From JAMHWF01 sp964371405 (GTDB lineage Bacteria; Pseudomonadota; Gammaproteobacteria; Burkholderiales; Burkholderiaceae_C): a stretch of 64,000 nt of DNA. The stretch is from NCBI GenBank assembly GCA_964371405.1, contig CAYJLV010000016.1, forward strand, positions 9,428 to 73,427, written 5' to 3'. The notes below the pieces were generated by a model, which saw only the letters and a list, made by a program, of their open reading frames with translations, was not told where the DNA came from and searched no databases. The position numbers and the translations under genes are program-made. Shown in pieces: positions 53,803-62,377 of the stretch (positions within the stretch are counted from its first letter, which is position 1; the number at the start of each line of letters is the position of its first letter).

Positions 53803-54660
53803 TCAGCTCGCGACGCGCGCGCGAAAGGCGCGCGGCGACACGCCGAGCGCGCGCGTGAACACGCGGCTGAAGTAGGCCGGATCGGCGAAACCGAGCGTGT
53901 AGGCGATCGTCGTCACGCTCATGTTGGTGTATGCCAGGCTGCGCCGCGCCTCGCGCATGACGCGTGCGTCGATCAGCCGCGACGCCGACTCGCCGCCGGC
54001 AGCGCGTGCGACGCGGCTCAGGTGCGTCGGCGTGACGGCGAGAGCGCGCGCATAGTCGGCCACGCGCCAGTGCTCGAGATAGTGCGCCTCGAGCAGCGCC
54101 TCGAAGCGGCGCAGCAGGTCCGACTCCGGCGGCGGCCCGGCCACCGGGTCGGCCTCGGCCGCCGTGCGCGCCGTCTGGCCGAGCAGGCAGGCGCACAGGC
54201 CACGCAACAGCAGCGCGCGCGCGGCGGCGCGGCCGTTGAACTCGCGCCAGATCTGCCGCATCGTGGCGACGATCGATTCGTCGGCCTCGAGCACGAGCGG
54301 GCGCGCCAGCGCGCGCCGCACGTCGCCGGCCTGCGACAGCAGTTCGTTGCGCATCTCCTCGGCCAGCGTCGCGACGAAGCCCTGCGTGCCGGGCCGGAAC
54401 GAGAAGCCGTGCACGTCGCCCGGCGGCACGTTGACGAGCGACATCGGCCCGAGCGCAACGTCGCGCCCTTCGAACCGGGCCTGGCCGCCGCCGGTCTCGA
54501 CCAGCAGCACCTGGTGCAGCCGCGCGTGGCGGTGCGGCTCGAACTCCCAGTCGTGCAGCACGGAGCGCTCGGCGATCGTCTCGCAGTGCATCACGTCGGG
54601 CAGGCCCGAGGACTCACCGAACAGGTTGTACGACGCGATCCTGCGGCTCTGGGCTGGCAT
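53803..54660 (-). CDS. AraC family regulator, PobR-like
   Basis: This 285-residue protein has an N-terminal cupin effector domain (about 25-130, HDWEFEPHRHARLHQVLLV and PPGDVHGFSF) and a C-terminal AraC HTH (about 190-285) with THLSRVARAAGGESASRLI and TLGFADPAYFSRVFTRALG. It is divergent from pobA, with 98 bases between. AraC-type PobR proteins activate pobA in response to 4-hydroxybenzoate. The name is inferred from position. Confidence 0.88.
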   Translation of the reverse strand: MPAQSRRIASYNLFGESSGLPDVMHCETIAERSVLHDWEFEPHRHARLHQVLLVETGGGQARFEGRDVALGPMSLVNVPPGDVHGFSFRPGTQGFVATLAEEMRNELLSQAGDVRRALARPLVLEADESIVATMRQIWREFNGRAAARALLLRGLCACLLGQTARTAAEADPVAGPPPESDLLRRFEALLEAHYLEHWRVADYARALAVTPTHLSRVARAAGGESASRLIDARVMREARRSLAYTNMSVTTIAYTLGFADPAYFSRVFTRALGVSPRAFRARVAS

Positions 54661-54691
54661 GTCCGAATCGTACAAGCACTGGTCCGATCCG
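54661..54691. promoter_or_regulatory. AraC-type direct repeat half-sites upstream of pobA
   Basis: GTCCGAATCG (54661-54670) and GTCCGATCCG (54682-54691) are direct repeats 21 bases apart, two helical turns, as in AraC-family operators. They start immediately upstream of the regulator's ATG and lie 68 to 98 bases before the pobA ATG. They are probably the activator site for pobA and an autoregulatory site. Confidence 0.5.
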
Positions 54692-54758
54692 ACCCTTCCG
54701 CCGGGCGGCCGGCGGGCATACGCTGCGCCATCGCGCCCAATCATTCCAGGAGGCATCC

Positions 54759-55931
54759 ATGCAAACCCGCGTCTGCATCGTCGGCGGCGGCCCGTCCGGG
54801 CTGCTGCTGTCCCAGCTGCTGCACCTCAAGGGCATCGACAACATCGTGCTCGAGAAGCACAGCCGCGACTACGTGCTCGCGCGCATCCGCGCCGGCGTGC
54901 TCGAGCACGGCTTCGCCGCGCTGATGCGCGAGGCCCAGTGCGGCGAGCGCATGGACCGCGAGGGCGAGATCCACGAGGGCTTTTTCATCGCCAGCGAGGG
55001 CAAGCTCAATCGCGTCGACCTGCACAAGCACAGCGGCGGCAGCTCCGTCGTCGTCTACGGCCAGACCGAGCTGACGCGCGACCTCTACGACGCGCGCGAC
55101 CGCATGAAGGGCGCGGTGATCCACAACGCCGAGGACGTGGCGCTGCACGACCTGACGACCCCCAAGCCCTGGGTCACCTACCGCGCCGGCGACGAGATCG
55201 TGCGCGTCGACTGCGACTTCGTGATCGGCGCCGACGGCTTTCACGGCGTGAGCCGCAAGTCGATCCCGAAGACGGTGCTCAAGGAGTACGAGAAGGTCTA
55301 TCCGTTCGGCTGGCTCGGCGTGCTCTCGCGCACCAAGCCGGTCTCGCCCGAGCTGATCTATGCGCGCAACGAACGCGGCTTCGCGCTGTGCTCGCTGCGC
55401 TCGCAGGTATTGAGCCGCTACTACATCCAGGTGCCGCTGACGGATCGCGTCGAGGACTGGTCCGACGACGCCTTCTGGGGCGAGCTCAAGCGCCGCCTGC
55501 CTGCCGAGGTGGGTGCGCGCATGGTCACCGGGCCGTCGATCGAGAAGTCGATCGCGCCGCTGCGCTCCTTCGTCGCCGAGCCGATGCGCTGGGGCAACCT
55601 GTTCCTCGCCGGCGACGCGGCGCACATCGTGCCGCCGACCGGCGCACGCGGCTTGAACAGCGCAGCGTCCGACATCTACTACCTCTACCACGCGATGCTG
55701 GCGCACTACGAGCGCGGCGACAGCTCGGGGCTCGAAGGCTACTCGGCCAAGGCGCTGGCGCGGGTGTGGAAGGCGCAGCGCTTCTCGTGGTGGATGACGA
55801 GCCTGCTGCACACCTTCCCCGACAGCATCGACTACGACAAGAAGCTCCAGCAGACCGACATGGAATACCTGTTCTCGTCGGAAGCCGCGCAGCGCTCGCT
55901 GGCCGAGAACTACGTCGGGCTGCCGTTCTGA
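54759..55931 (+). CDS. pobA: 4-hydroxybenzoate 3-monooxygenase
   Basis: This 390-residue flavin hydroxylase makes protocatechuate from 4-hydroxybenzoate with NADPH and O2. It has the GxGxxG motif IVGGGPSGLLLSQLLHLKG, VIGADGFHGVSRKS (DG motif) and LFLAGDAAHIVPPTGARGLN (GD motif). Residues SRYYIQVPL are near the substrate tyrosines in the family. AGGAGG precedes the ATG. No pca ring-cleavage genes are present here, so downstream steps are encoded elsewhere. Confidence 0.97.
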   Translation: MQTRVCIVGGGPSGLLLSQLLHLKGIDNIVLEKHSRDYVLARIRAGVLEHGFAALMREAQCGERMDREGEIHEGFFIASEGKLNRVDLHKHSGGSSVVVYGQTELTRDLYDARDRMKGAVIHNAEDVALHDLTTPKPWVTYRAGDEIVRVDCDFVIGADGFHGVSRKSIPKTVLKEYEKVYPFGWLGVLSRTKPVSPELIYARNERGFALCSLRSQVLSRYYIQVPLTDRVEDWSDDAFWGELKRRLPAEVGARMVTGPSIEKSIAPLRSFVAEPMRWGNLFLAGDAAHIVPPTGARGLNSAASDIYYLYHAMLAHYERGDSSGLEGYSAKALARVWKAQRFSWWMTSLLHTFPDSIDYDKKLQQTDMEYLFSSEAAQRSLAENYVGLPF

Positions 55932-55949
55932 CGATCGGGCGCGCGGGCC

Positions 55950-57047
55950 CTAGACCCGCGCCGCCACCGCCTCGGCGATCGCCAGCGAGGCCGTGAGCCC
56001 CGGCGACTCGATGCCGAACAGATTCACCAGCCCGCGCACGCCGTGCTCGGCCTCGCCCTGGATCATGAAGTCGGCCGCCGCGGCGCCGGGCCCGCTCAGC
56101 TTCGGCCGGACGCCGGCGTAGCCCGGCTGCAGCGCGCCGTCGGCGAGGCCCGGCCAGTAGCGCCGGATCGACGCATAGAAGGCGTCCGCTCGCGCCGGGT
56201 CAACGTGGTAGTCGAGACGGTCGACCCATTCGACGTCGGGGCCGAAGCGCGCCTGGCCGCCGAGGTCGAGCGTCAGGTGCACGCCCAGCCCGCCGGGCTC
56301 GGGCACCGGATAGATCAGGCGCGAGAACGGTGCGCGGCCGGCGAGGCCGTAGTAATTGCCCTTGGCGAGGTGCAGGGCAGGCACCCGATCCGGCGGCATG
56401 CCGCGCAGCGCAGCGGCCAGCGCCTGCGCCTGCAGGCCGGCGCTGTTGACGAGCATGCCGGCGCGCAGCTGCATCGGCTGTTCGCCGCCCACGTCGAGGA
56501 CGATGCCGTCGGCGCCGCACTCGCCCGCCAGCACCGGCGCGCCGTAGGCCAGCATGCCGCCGGCGTTCTCGAAGTCGCCCTGCAGCGCCAGCATCAGGCC
56601 GTGGCTGTCGACGATGCCGGTGCTGGCGCTCTGCAGCGCCGCCACGCAGCGCAACTGCGGCTCGGCTCGGCGCGCCGCATCGGCGCCGATCAGCTCGAGC
56701 TCGCCGACGGCGTTGGCGCGCCCCGCCGCCTGCAGCCGCTCCAGCACGGCGCACTGGTCGGGCTCGGTCGCGACGATCAGCTTGCCGCAACGGCGGTGCG
56801 CCACGCCGTGCACAGCGCAGTACTCGTAGAGCAGTTCCTTGCCTCGCACGCACAGCACCGCCTTCAGCGAGCCGGCGGGGTAGTAGATGCCGGCATGGAT
56901 CACCTCGCTGTTGCGCGAGCTGGTGCCGCTGCCGATACAGCGCTCGCGCTCCAGCACGATGGTCTCGTGACCGCGCAGCGCCAGCGCGCGCGCGACGGCC
57001 AGGCCGACGACACCGGCGCCGACGACAATGCAATCGACATGTTCCAT
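55950..57047 (-). CDS. FAD-dependent (DAO-fold) oxidoreductase, L-2-hydroxyglutarate oxidase-like
   Basis: This 365-residue DAO-family flavoprotein has the N-terminal IVVGAGVVGLAVARALALRG, SSRNSEVIHAGIYYPAGSLKA, YYGLAGRAPFSRLIYPVPEPGGLGVH in parts, and the C-terminal GLVNLFGIESPGLTASLAI. The HAGIYY and FGIESPG segments match L-2-hydroxyglutarate dehydrogenase (LhgO/LhgD)-like proteins. It is convergent with pobA, with an 18-base gap. Electron acceptor unknown. Confidence 0.85.
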   Translation of the reverse strand: MEHVDCIVVGAGVVGLAVARALALRGHETIVLERERCIGSGTSSRNSEVIHAGIYYPAGSLKAVLCVRGKELLYEYCAVHGVAHRRCGKLIVATEPDQCAVLERLQAAGRANAVGELELIGADAARRAEPQLRCVAALQSASTGIVDSHGLMLALQGDFENAGGMLAYGAPVLAGECGADGIVLDVGGEQPMQLRAGMLVNSAGLQAQALAAALRGMPPDRVPALHLAKGNYYGLAGRAPFSRLIYPVPEPGGLGVHLTLDLGGQARFGPDVEWVDRLDYHVDPARADAFYASIRRYWPGLADGALQPGYAGVRPKLSGPGAAAADFMIQGEAEHGVRGLVNLFGIESPGLTASLAIAEAVAARV

Positions 57048-57065
57048 CGGAGACGATCCGGCCTG

Positions 57066-57188
57066 TCAGCCCATGATGTAGCGGGTCTTGCCGGCAGTGT
57101 AGAACTCGACCGCCGCCCGCCCCTGCTCGCGCGGCCCGCAGCCCGACTCCTTGCGGCCGCCGAACGGCGCGTGATCGTCGTAGCGCGC
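57066..57188 (-). pseudogene. C-terminal remnant of an aldehyde dehydrogenase
   Basis: The last 40 codons read HAPFGGRKESGCGPREQG and AVEFYTAGKTRYIMG before a TGA. The PFGG-K-SG motif and an aromatic-rich tail are the C-terminus of NAD-type aldehyde dehydrogenases. Nothing upstream continues the protein; the sequence runs into the promoter of the divergent MFS gene. It is the tail end of a deleted gene. Confidence 0.75.
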
Positions 57189-57243
57189 CGCGCCGTGTGA
57201 TACGGTCGGACGCGCGCCCGCCGCGGGTGCGCTTTGCCGACCG

Positions 57244-58476
57244 ATGGACGACGACAACAACGACAACAACGACGCAGCCGCGCGTCGGCAGCAGCGACCC
57301 TCAGAGCCGCTGCTGATCCTCAACATCGTCGCCCAGATGGCCTTCGGCCTGCTGGCGATGACGATCTGCCTGCCTTCGATGCAGGAGTGGGACACGCTGT
57401 TCGGCGTCGACGCCGCGAGCGTGCAGCTCACGTTCAGCGGCTACGTCGTCTCTTACGGAGCGCTGCAGCTGCTCTATGGCCCGCTGTCGGACCGGCACGG
57501 GCGCCGGAGCGTCCTGCTCGTCGGGCTGGCGATCGGCGGCGCCGCGTCGCTCGCCGCCGCTCTCGCCGGCACGCTGAGCGCGCTGGTGGCGGCGCGCGTC
57601 ATGCAGGGCGCGGGCTGCGCAGCCTGCATGGTCGTCGGCCGCGCGCTGGTGCAGGACCACTTCGACGGGCCGCAGCGCACGCGCGTGATGGCCTACATCG
57701 GCATGGCGATGGGCGTGTGCCCGCCGCTGGGCACCGTGATCGGCGGGCAGCTGCATGCGCTGCTGGGCTGGCAGGCCAACTTCGTGCTGCTGGCCGGGCT
57801 GGCGCTCGCGCTGATGGTTGCCGCGTGGCGCGGACTGCCGGCGGGCCGCGCGCCGGCGGCCGCGGCCGATCTCGAAGCGCACTGGCTGCGCGCAATGGGT
57901 CGCGCCTACGCACGCCTGGTGCGCGAGCCGTCGTTCCTGCTCTACGCGACGATCCCGGCGGCGGTCGCCGCCGCGTTCTACGCCTTTCTCGGCGGCGCGC
58001 CGTTCGTGCTGCGCAGCTACGGCGTCGGACCGGCCAGCGTGGGCTGGTACATCATGATCCCGCCGACGTTCTACATCGGCGGCAACTACCTGGCGAGCCG
58101 GCTGACCCATCGCTACGGCGAGCAGCGGATGATGGCGATCGGCCAGGCGTTCAGCCTCGCCGGCGTCGGGCTGGTGCTGGCGCTGTCGGGACTCTCCACG
58201 CCGCTTGCCTTCGTGCTGCCGCTGGCGCTGCTGTGCATCGGCCACGGCCTGCTGATCCCGCCCGCGTTGGCCGCGACGATCGGCCTCGTGCCGGCGCTCG
58301 CCGGCTCGGCCGCGGCGCTGGCGGGCGTGCTGCAGCAGCTGACGGGCGCGCTCGGCGGCTACGCCGTCGGCTGGGTGTCGCACGAAGGCCCGTTCCAGGT
58401 CGCGCTGGTGATGCTGTTCTTCATGCTGTGCGTCGGTGCGGCGCAGTTGCTGCTTTGGCGGCGCGCGCCGCGGTAG
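57244..58476 (+). CDS. Bcr/CflA-type MFS transporter
   Basis: This 410-residue protein has 12 hydrophobic segments after an unusual hydrophilic Asp/Asn-rich N-terminus (DDDNNDNNDAAARRQQ). MFS motif A is YGPLSDRHGRRSVLLVG, and ARVMQGAGCAACMVVGRALVQD is typical of the drug-resistance DHA1 Bcr/CflA branch. It may export an aromatic or drug. The gene is divergent from the aldehyde dehydrogenase remnant. Confidence 0.9.
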   Translation: MDDDNNDNNDAAARRQQRPSEPLLILNIVAQMAFGLLAMTICLPSMQEWDTLFGVDAASVQLTFSGYVVSYGALQLLYGPLSDRHGRRSVLLVGLAIGGAASLAAALAGTLSALVAARVMQGAGCAACMVVGRALVQDHFDGPQRTRVMAYIGMAMGVCPPLGTVIGGQLHALLGWQANFVLLAGLALALMVAAWRGLPAGRAPAAAADLEAHWLRAMGRAYARLVREPSFLLYATIPAAVAAAFYAFLGGAPFVLRSYGVGPASVGWYIMIPPTFYIGGNYLASRLTHRYGEQRMMAIGQAFSLAGVGLVLALSGLSTPLAFVLPLALLCIGHGLLIPPALAATIGLVPALAGSAAALAGVLQQLTGALGGYAVGWVSHEGPFQVALVMLFFMLCVGAAQLLLWRRAPR

Positions 58477-58482
58477 GGCCGG

Positions 58483-59427
58483 CTATTGCGGCCCCCCGGC
58501 AACCGCCGGCAGCCGCGCGCGGTCATGCGCCGCGGCGAAGTCCGGCAACGGCCCCTTCGGCACGATGCGGCTCGGGTTCAGGTGCGGATGGCTCATGTAG
58601 TAGTGCCGCTTGATGTGGCCGAAGTCGACCGTGTCGGCAACACCCGGCCACTGATAGAGCTCGCGCACGTAATTGGACAGGTGGTGAAAATCGGCGATGC
58701 GGTGGCGGTTGCACTTGAAGTGCCCGTGGTAGACGGCATCGAAGCGCACGAGCGTGGTGAACAGCCGCCAGTCCGCTTCCGTGATCCGGTCGCCGAGGAG
58801 GTATCGGCTCGAAGCCAGGCGGGCTTCGAGTTCATCCAGCGCGGCGAAGAGCCGGTCGAACGCCGCCTCGTAGGCCCGCTGCGTCGAGGCGAAGCCGCAG
58901 CGGTAGACGCCGTTGTTGACGTTGTCGTACACGAACGCATTCATCGCGTCGATGGCCTCGAGCCGCGACGGCGGGCGGTATTGCGCGTCGTCGTCGAGCA
59001 GGCGGACGATCTCCGCCGACTCGTTGTTCACGATCGAGCGCGCGTGCGAATCCCACAGCACGGGAACGGTCACCCGGCCGCTGTAGGCAGGTCGTGCGGC
59101 CGTGTACAGCTCGTGCAGGTGCGCGAAGCCGTTGGCGCGATCAGGATGCACGGCGCTGAAAACCCATCCCTGCTCGTCCATCACCGGCTCCACCACGTGC
59201 AGCGGCAGCGCATCGTGCAAGCCCTTCAGCGCGCGGAAGATGATCGTGCGGTGCGCCCACGGGCATGCCAGCGAGACGTAGAGGTGATAGCGCCCCGGCT
59301 GCCCGCGGATCGCCCCGCGATCGAGCTGTTCGCGAAAGCCGGCCTGCGGACGAACGAACTCGCCTGCCGTGCCGCGGGTGTCGTACCAGCCGTTCCGCCA
59401 GGAACCGTTTTCCAGGTAGCCGCTCAT
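58483..59427 (-). CDS. yqjG: Glutathionyl-hydroquinone reductase (Xi-class GST)
   Basis: This 314-residue enzyme reduces glutathionyl-hydroquinones by releasing glutathione. It has the catalytic Cys in YVSLACPWAHRTIIFRALKGL, NNESAEIVRLLDDD, and the GST C-terminal domain with ITEADWRLFTTLVRFDAVYHGHF in parts. The ATG at 59427 fits the family start SGYLENGSW. It is convergent with the MFS gene (6-base gap). It may protect against quinones from aromatic catabolism. Confidence 0.93.
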   Translation of the reverse strand: MSGYLENGSWRNGWYDTRGTAGEFVRPQAGFREQLDRGAIRGQPGRYHLYVSLACPWAHRTIIFRALKGLHDALPLHVVEPVMDEQGWVFSAVHPDRANGFAHLHELYTAARPAYSGRVTVPVLWDSHARSIVNNESAEIVRLLDDDAQYRPPSRLEAIDAMNAFVYDNVNNGVYRCGFASTQRAYEAAFDRLFAALDELEARLASSRYLLGDRITEADWRLFTTLVRFDAVYHGHFKCNRHRIADFHHLSNYVRELYQWPGVADTVDFGHIKRHYYMSHPHLNPSRIVPKGPLPDFAAAHDRARLPAVAGGPQ

Positions 59428-59568
59428 TGCGATGCGTTTGGTTGAAGCAGTCGCCCAATGGTGAGGGCTGCGGCCTGCCGGACCCACCGTCGGAATTCGA
59501 ACCCGGCGTTCACCCGGTTCGCACGATGCCTCGCTCGATGAGTCTGGTGGTGCACGGCCGGCGCGAAC

Positions 59569-60189
59569 TCACCGCTCGAGCCAGCGCCCGAGCAACGGCT
59601 CCAGCCGCACCAAGGGCTGATATCCGATCGTCAATGCCGCGAGGCCGCGCTCATCGCGCAGCACGACGGTGGGGAAGCTGTCGACGCCGACGCTGCGCGC
59701 CCAGCGAAAGTCACCCTGCGTGGCCTCGCGCGCCTCGTCGCCGAGATAGTTGCGCAGGAAGCTCTGCCGGTCGATGCCGAAGCCTTCGGCCAGCCGCGCG
59801 AACGATTCGGGATCGTTCGGGTCGTGGTTGTCGCGGTAGAAGGCCGTCTGCGCCGCGACGAAGTAGGCCCACTCGCTGCCGGGCTGCATGAGCCGCAGCG
59901 TGACCGCTGCGCGGCAGGCCTTCTCGGTGTCGTAGATCCAGCCGATGTTGTCGAGGATCTTCAGGCTGAAAGGCTGGCCGGTGCGCTCGCCGATCTCCTG
60001 CCAGTGGCCCTTGAGGAAATCGCTGTATCGCTGATCGACGACATGGGTCCCGTCGGGCCGCAGACCGCCCATCACGAGAGAGAACTTCGCCCGATCCTGG
60101 TACTTCGCCCGCAACTCACCGATCACTTGGGTGAAGCCGTAGCACCACGAACACATCGGGTCACCGACGTAGATGACTTCCTTTTCCAT
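59569..60189 (-). CDS. DsbA-family thioredoxin-like protein (FrnE/HCCA type)
   Basis: This 206-residue cytoplasmic thioredoxin-fold protein has the CxxC site CSWC in VGDPMCSWCYGF and a helical insertion (about 60-150). The C-terminal SVGVDSFPTVVL keeps the cis-Pro. No signal peptide is present, so it is not periplasmic DsbA; FrnE-like and 2-hydroxychromene isomerase-related oxidoreductases share this layout. Its substrate is unknown. Confidence 0.88.
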   Translation of the reverse strand: MEKEVIYVGDPMCSWCYGFTQVIGELRAKYQDRAKFSLVMGGLRPDGTHVVDQRYSDFLKGHWQEIGERTGQPFSLKILDNIGWIYDTEKACRAAVTLRLMQPGSEWAYFVAAQTAFYRDNHDPNDPESFARLAEGFGIDRQSFLRNYLGDEAREATQGDFRWARSVGVDSFPTVVLRDERGLAALTIGYQPLVRLEPLLGRWLER

Positions 60190-60285
60190 GCCGACTGCTC
60201 CAAAGAATTGCCAGACCGATCATTGCAGCGCCAAAAAAAAAAGACGCGACAACCTTGATGCGAACCTGAAGCTCACGCGCGCGCT

Positions 60286-61176
60286 TCAGAAACGCTCGAA
60301 TTCCTCCGCGATATGGTCGATGAAGGTGCGGATTCGCAGCGGCAGATGCCGCTTGCTGACAAAGATCGCATAGAGCTCGATGACGTCGCACCAGCAGTCC
60401 TTCAGACATTCCTGCAGCTTACCGGTTCGCAGGGCGTCGCCGATGTCCCACGCTGCCAGCAGTGCCAAACCCTTGCCGTCGAGAGCCCAATCTACCAAGA
60501 CCTCGCTGCTGTTCGAGCTGAGCGTGCCGGCGACACGCACTTCGCGCGGCTGCCCATCGACCTCGAACTGCCATTTGTCGAAGACTCCGCGCCGTCGAAC
60601 CAGGCAGATGCAGTTGTGACGGATCAGATCCTCCGGGATCCTCGGCACGCCGAACCGGTCGAAGTATGCCGGCGACCCGCAAACGATCCTGCGCTGCGAC
60701 AGCAACTTTCGCGCAACGACACCGGTATCCAGCGGCAGGCCGACGCGTATCGCAATGTCGAGCGAGTCGTCGACGACATCCAGACCCGCATCCGAAAGAA
60801 CCAGTTGAACGCGGACGTCGGGATACCGGTCGCTGAAGCGCTGGATCATCGCCGCGACATGCCGTCGGCCCAGACCCATCGGCGCGCTGATCTTCAGATC
60901 TCCACTCGGGGTTGTGCTTCTCGAGGTCGCCTCCGCTTCAGCCTTGCCGATTTCCCTGAGGATGCTCGTGCAACGCTCGTAGAACAACCGCCCTTCATCG
61001 GTCGGCTCGAAGTGGCGCGAAGTCCTGGTGATCAACCGGACGCCGAGTCGAGCCTCGAGGCGAGCCAGGCGCCGGCTGACTGCGGCTGGCGAGGACTTCA
61101 ACACCTGGGCTGCAGCGGAAATGGTGCCGGCTTCGATCAATCGAGCAAACAGGCGCAAGTCGCTGACTTCGTCCAT
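60286..61176 (-). CDS. LysR family transcriptional regulator
   Basis: This 296-residue LTTR of the AphB/DsdC-like class has an HTH at residues 3-60 (EVSDLRLFARLIEAGTISAA, AAVSRRLARLEARLGVRL) and an effector domain with GDLKISAPMGLGRRHVA and VRVQLVLSDAGLDVV. ATG at 61176 was preferred over GTG at 61179 because of Shine-Dalgarno spacing. It precedes a DsbA-like gene; a palindrome and a 12-base tandem repeat lie upstream. Confidence 0.93.
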   Translation of the reverse strand: MDEVSDLRLFARLIEAGTISAAAQVLKSSPAAVSRRLARLEARLGVRLITRTSRHFEPTDEGRLFYERCTSILREIGKAEAEATSRSTTPSGDLKISAPMGLGRRHVAAMIQRFSDRYPDVRVQLVLSDAGLDVVDDSLDIAIRVGLPLDTGVVARKLLSQRRIVCGSPAYFDRFGVPRIPEDLIRHNCICLVRRRGVFDKWQFEVDGQPREVRVAGTLSSNSSEVLVDWALDGKGLALLAAWDIGDALRTGKLQECLKDCWCDVIELYAIFVSKRHLPLRIRTFIDHIAEEFERF

Positions 61177-61216
61177 CACTTCTCCATCTGCCGCGCCTCC
61201 TGTGCGCGTCCTTCAT

Positions 61217-61281
61217 CGAGCCCTTTGTCGAGCCCTTTGTCGAGCCCTTTGTCGAGCCCTTTGTCGAGCCCTTTGTCGAGC
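61217..61281. repeat. Five-copy 12-base tandem repeat upstream of a LysR gene
   Basis: CGAGCCCTTTGT is repeated five times without a mismatch, followed by a partial CGAGC. It starts 41 bases upstream of the LysR ATG. The perfect repetition indicates recent slippage. The unit length (12) keeps any reading frame. Expression could vary with copy number. Confidence 0.9.
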
Positions 61282-61293
61282 ACGATTATCGTG
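61281..61293. promoter_or_regulatory. Perfect palindrome upstream of a LysR gene
   Basis: CACGATTATCGTG is a 13-base palindrome with one central base, lying right after the tandem repeat and between the LysR and dctP genes. It could be a LysR operator or, less likely, part of a promoter. Both genes run in the same direction, so it lies downstream of dctP. Confidence 0.4.
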
Positions 61294-61351
61294 ACGAAGA
61301 ATAGTGCGACCAGCGGAGAAACGAGTGGGTGACTGCGAAGCTCGACTCAGC

Positions 61352-62377
61352 TCACTGCTGAAGCAGTGCTCTTGCCTCCTGCAGCAATCGGTTGCCGTCG
61401 TGTCCCTTTTCCGCAACTTCCTTGATCCAGGAGGTGCTCACCGGCTCGGCGGCCTTCTGCCATTCAGCGAGTTCGGAAGCTGGAACTTTATAGAAGGAAT
61501 TCTTCCGGTCGACTGCCAGCTTTCGGGCAGGCTCCCTCGCCTCGTCCCAAACCTTGCCCACCCATGCGGATGCATCTGCACCGCTGTTGGCGTCGATGAC
61601 GCGCTTCAGATCGGCAGGCAGACTTTCGTACTTGGCCGGATTCATTGCCAGAACGAAGACGTTGTTTGAGATGTTCGGCACGCCCGCATCCAACTCGGAG
61701 TGGTGTTTCACAATCTCGTGAACCTTCAGCGAAGGCAGCACCTCCCATGGCAGAAGCGCTCCATCGATGACTCCCTTGGAAAGCGACTCACCCACCTGCG
61801 GAACCGGCATCGCGACGGGCACGCCACCAAGCGCACCAATCAGCTTGCTGGCCAGCCGAGTGGGTGCGCGCAGTTTCAGACCCTTGAAGTCGGCCAGGGT
61901 CCGAATAGGTTTGGAGTTTGTATGAAAGATCGCCCCCTCGCCAACGTGAAAGATGAGCGGCCGTACACCCCGGAACTCGTTGGTCGCATTCTTCGTCGCG
62001 TAGTGCCATAGCGCACGACTCGACTTCTGGCTCTCGGCTGCCGTCATGAAGGGCAACTCGAACGCCTCAATCACCATGAAGCGTCCCGCCTGATACCCGG
62101 GAAGTGTCCAGACGATATCGGCAACGCCGTCCTTGACCTGGTCGAACAACTGCGGCGGTGTACCTCCGAGTTGCATGGACGGGTAGATCTGGCACTTCAG
62201 CTGCCCGCCGGAGTCACTTTGAATCTTGGCGCACCACGGTGCGATGAACTTCACATGGGCGGTCGACGAAGCTGGCAGGAAGTGGTGCACGCGCAGCGTC
62301 ACCACCTCGGCAGCCTGGACAGCACCGGTCATGCTCGCCACAAGTGCGGCAGCCCACCATTTGCGCAAGTACGTCAT
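61352..62377 (-). CDS. dctP: TRAP transporter solute receptor, DctP family (orphan)
   Basis: This 341-residue receptor has a signal peptide (about 1-22) and the mature motifs VTLRVHHFLPASSTAHVKF, QIYPSMQLGGTPPQL, VADIVWTLPGYQAGRF and GLKLRAPTRLASKL. It shares many identical stretches with the DctP at 43888 and is clearly a paralogue. ATG at 62377 was preferred because of the AGGAG spacing. No dctQ or dctM remains except a fragment upstream. Confidence 0.94.
   Translation of the reverse strand: MTYLRKWWAAALVASMTGAVQAAEVVTLRVHHFLPASSTAHVKFIAPWCAKIQSDSGGQLKCQIYPSMQLGGTPPQLFDQVKDGVADIVWTLPGYQAGRFMVIEAFELPFMTAAESQKSSRALWHYATKNATNEFRGVRPLIFHVGEGAIFHTNSKPIRTLADFKGLKLRAPTRLASKLIGALGGVPVAMPVPQVGESLSKGVIDGALLPWEVLPSLKVHEIVKHHSELDAGVPNISNNVFVLAMNPAKYESLPADLKRVIDANSGADASAWVGKVWDEAREPARKLAVDRKNSFYKVPASELAEWQKAAEPVSTSWIKEVAEKGHDGNRLLQEARALLQQ

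Noticed and set aside
59491..59507. TpsiC-like sequence GGGTTCGAATTCC on the minus strand, suggesting a tRNA
   Set aside because: The T-stem does not pair at all positions and no acceptor or anticodon arms could be placed around it.
60161..60409. 82-codon minus-strand frame with a hydrophobic stretch between the DsbA-like and LysR genes
   Set aside because: It overlaps the start of the DsbA-like gene and the end of the LysR gene, and has no homology I recognise.
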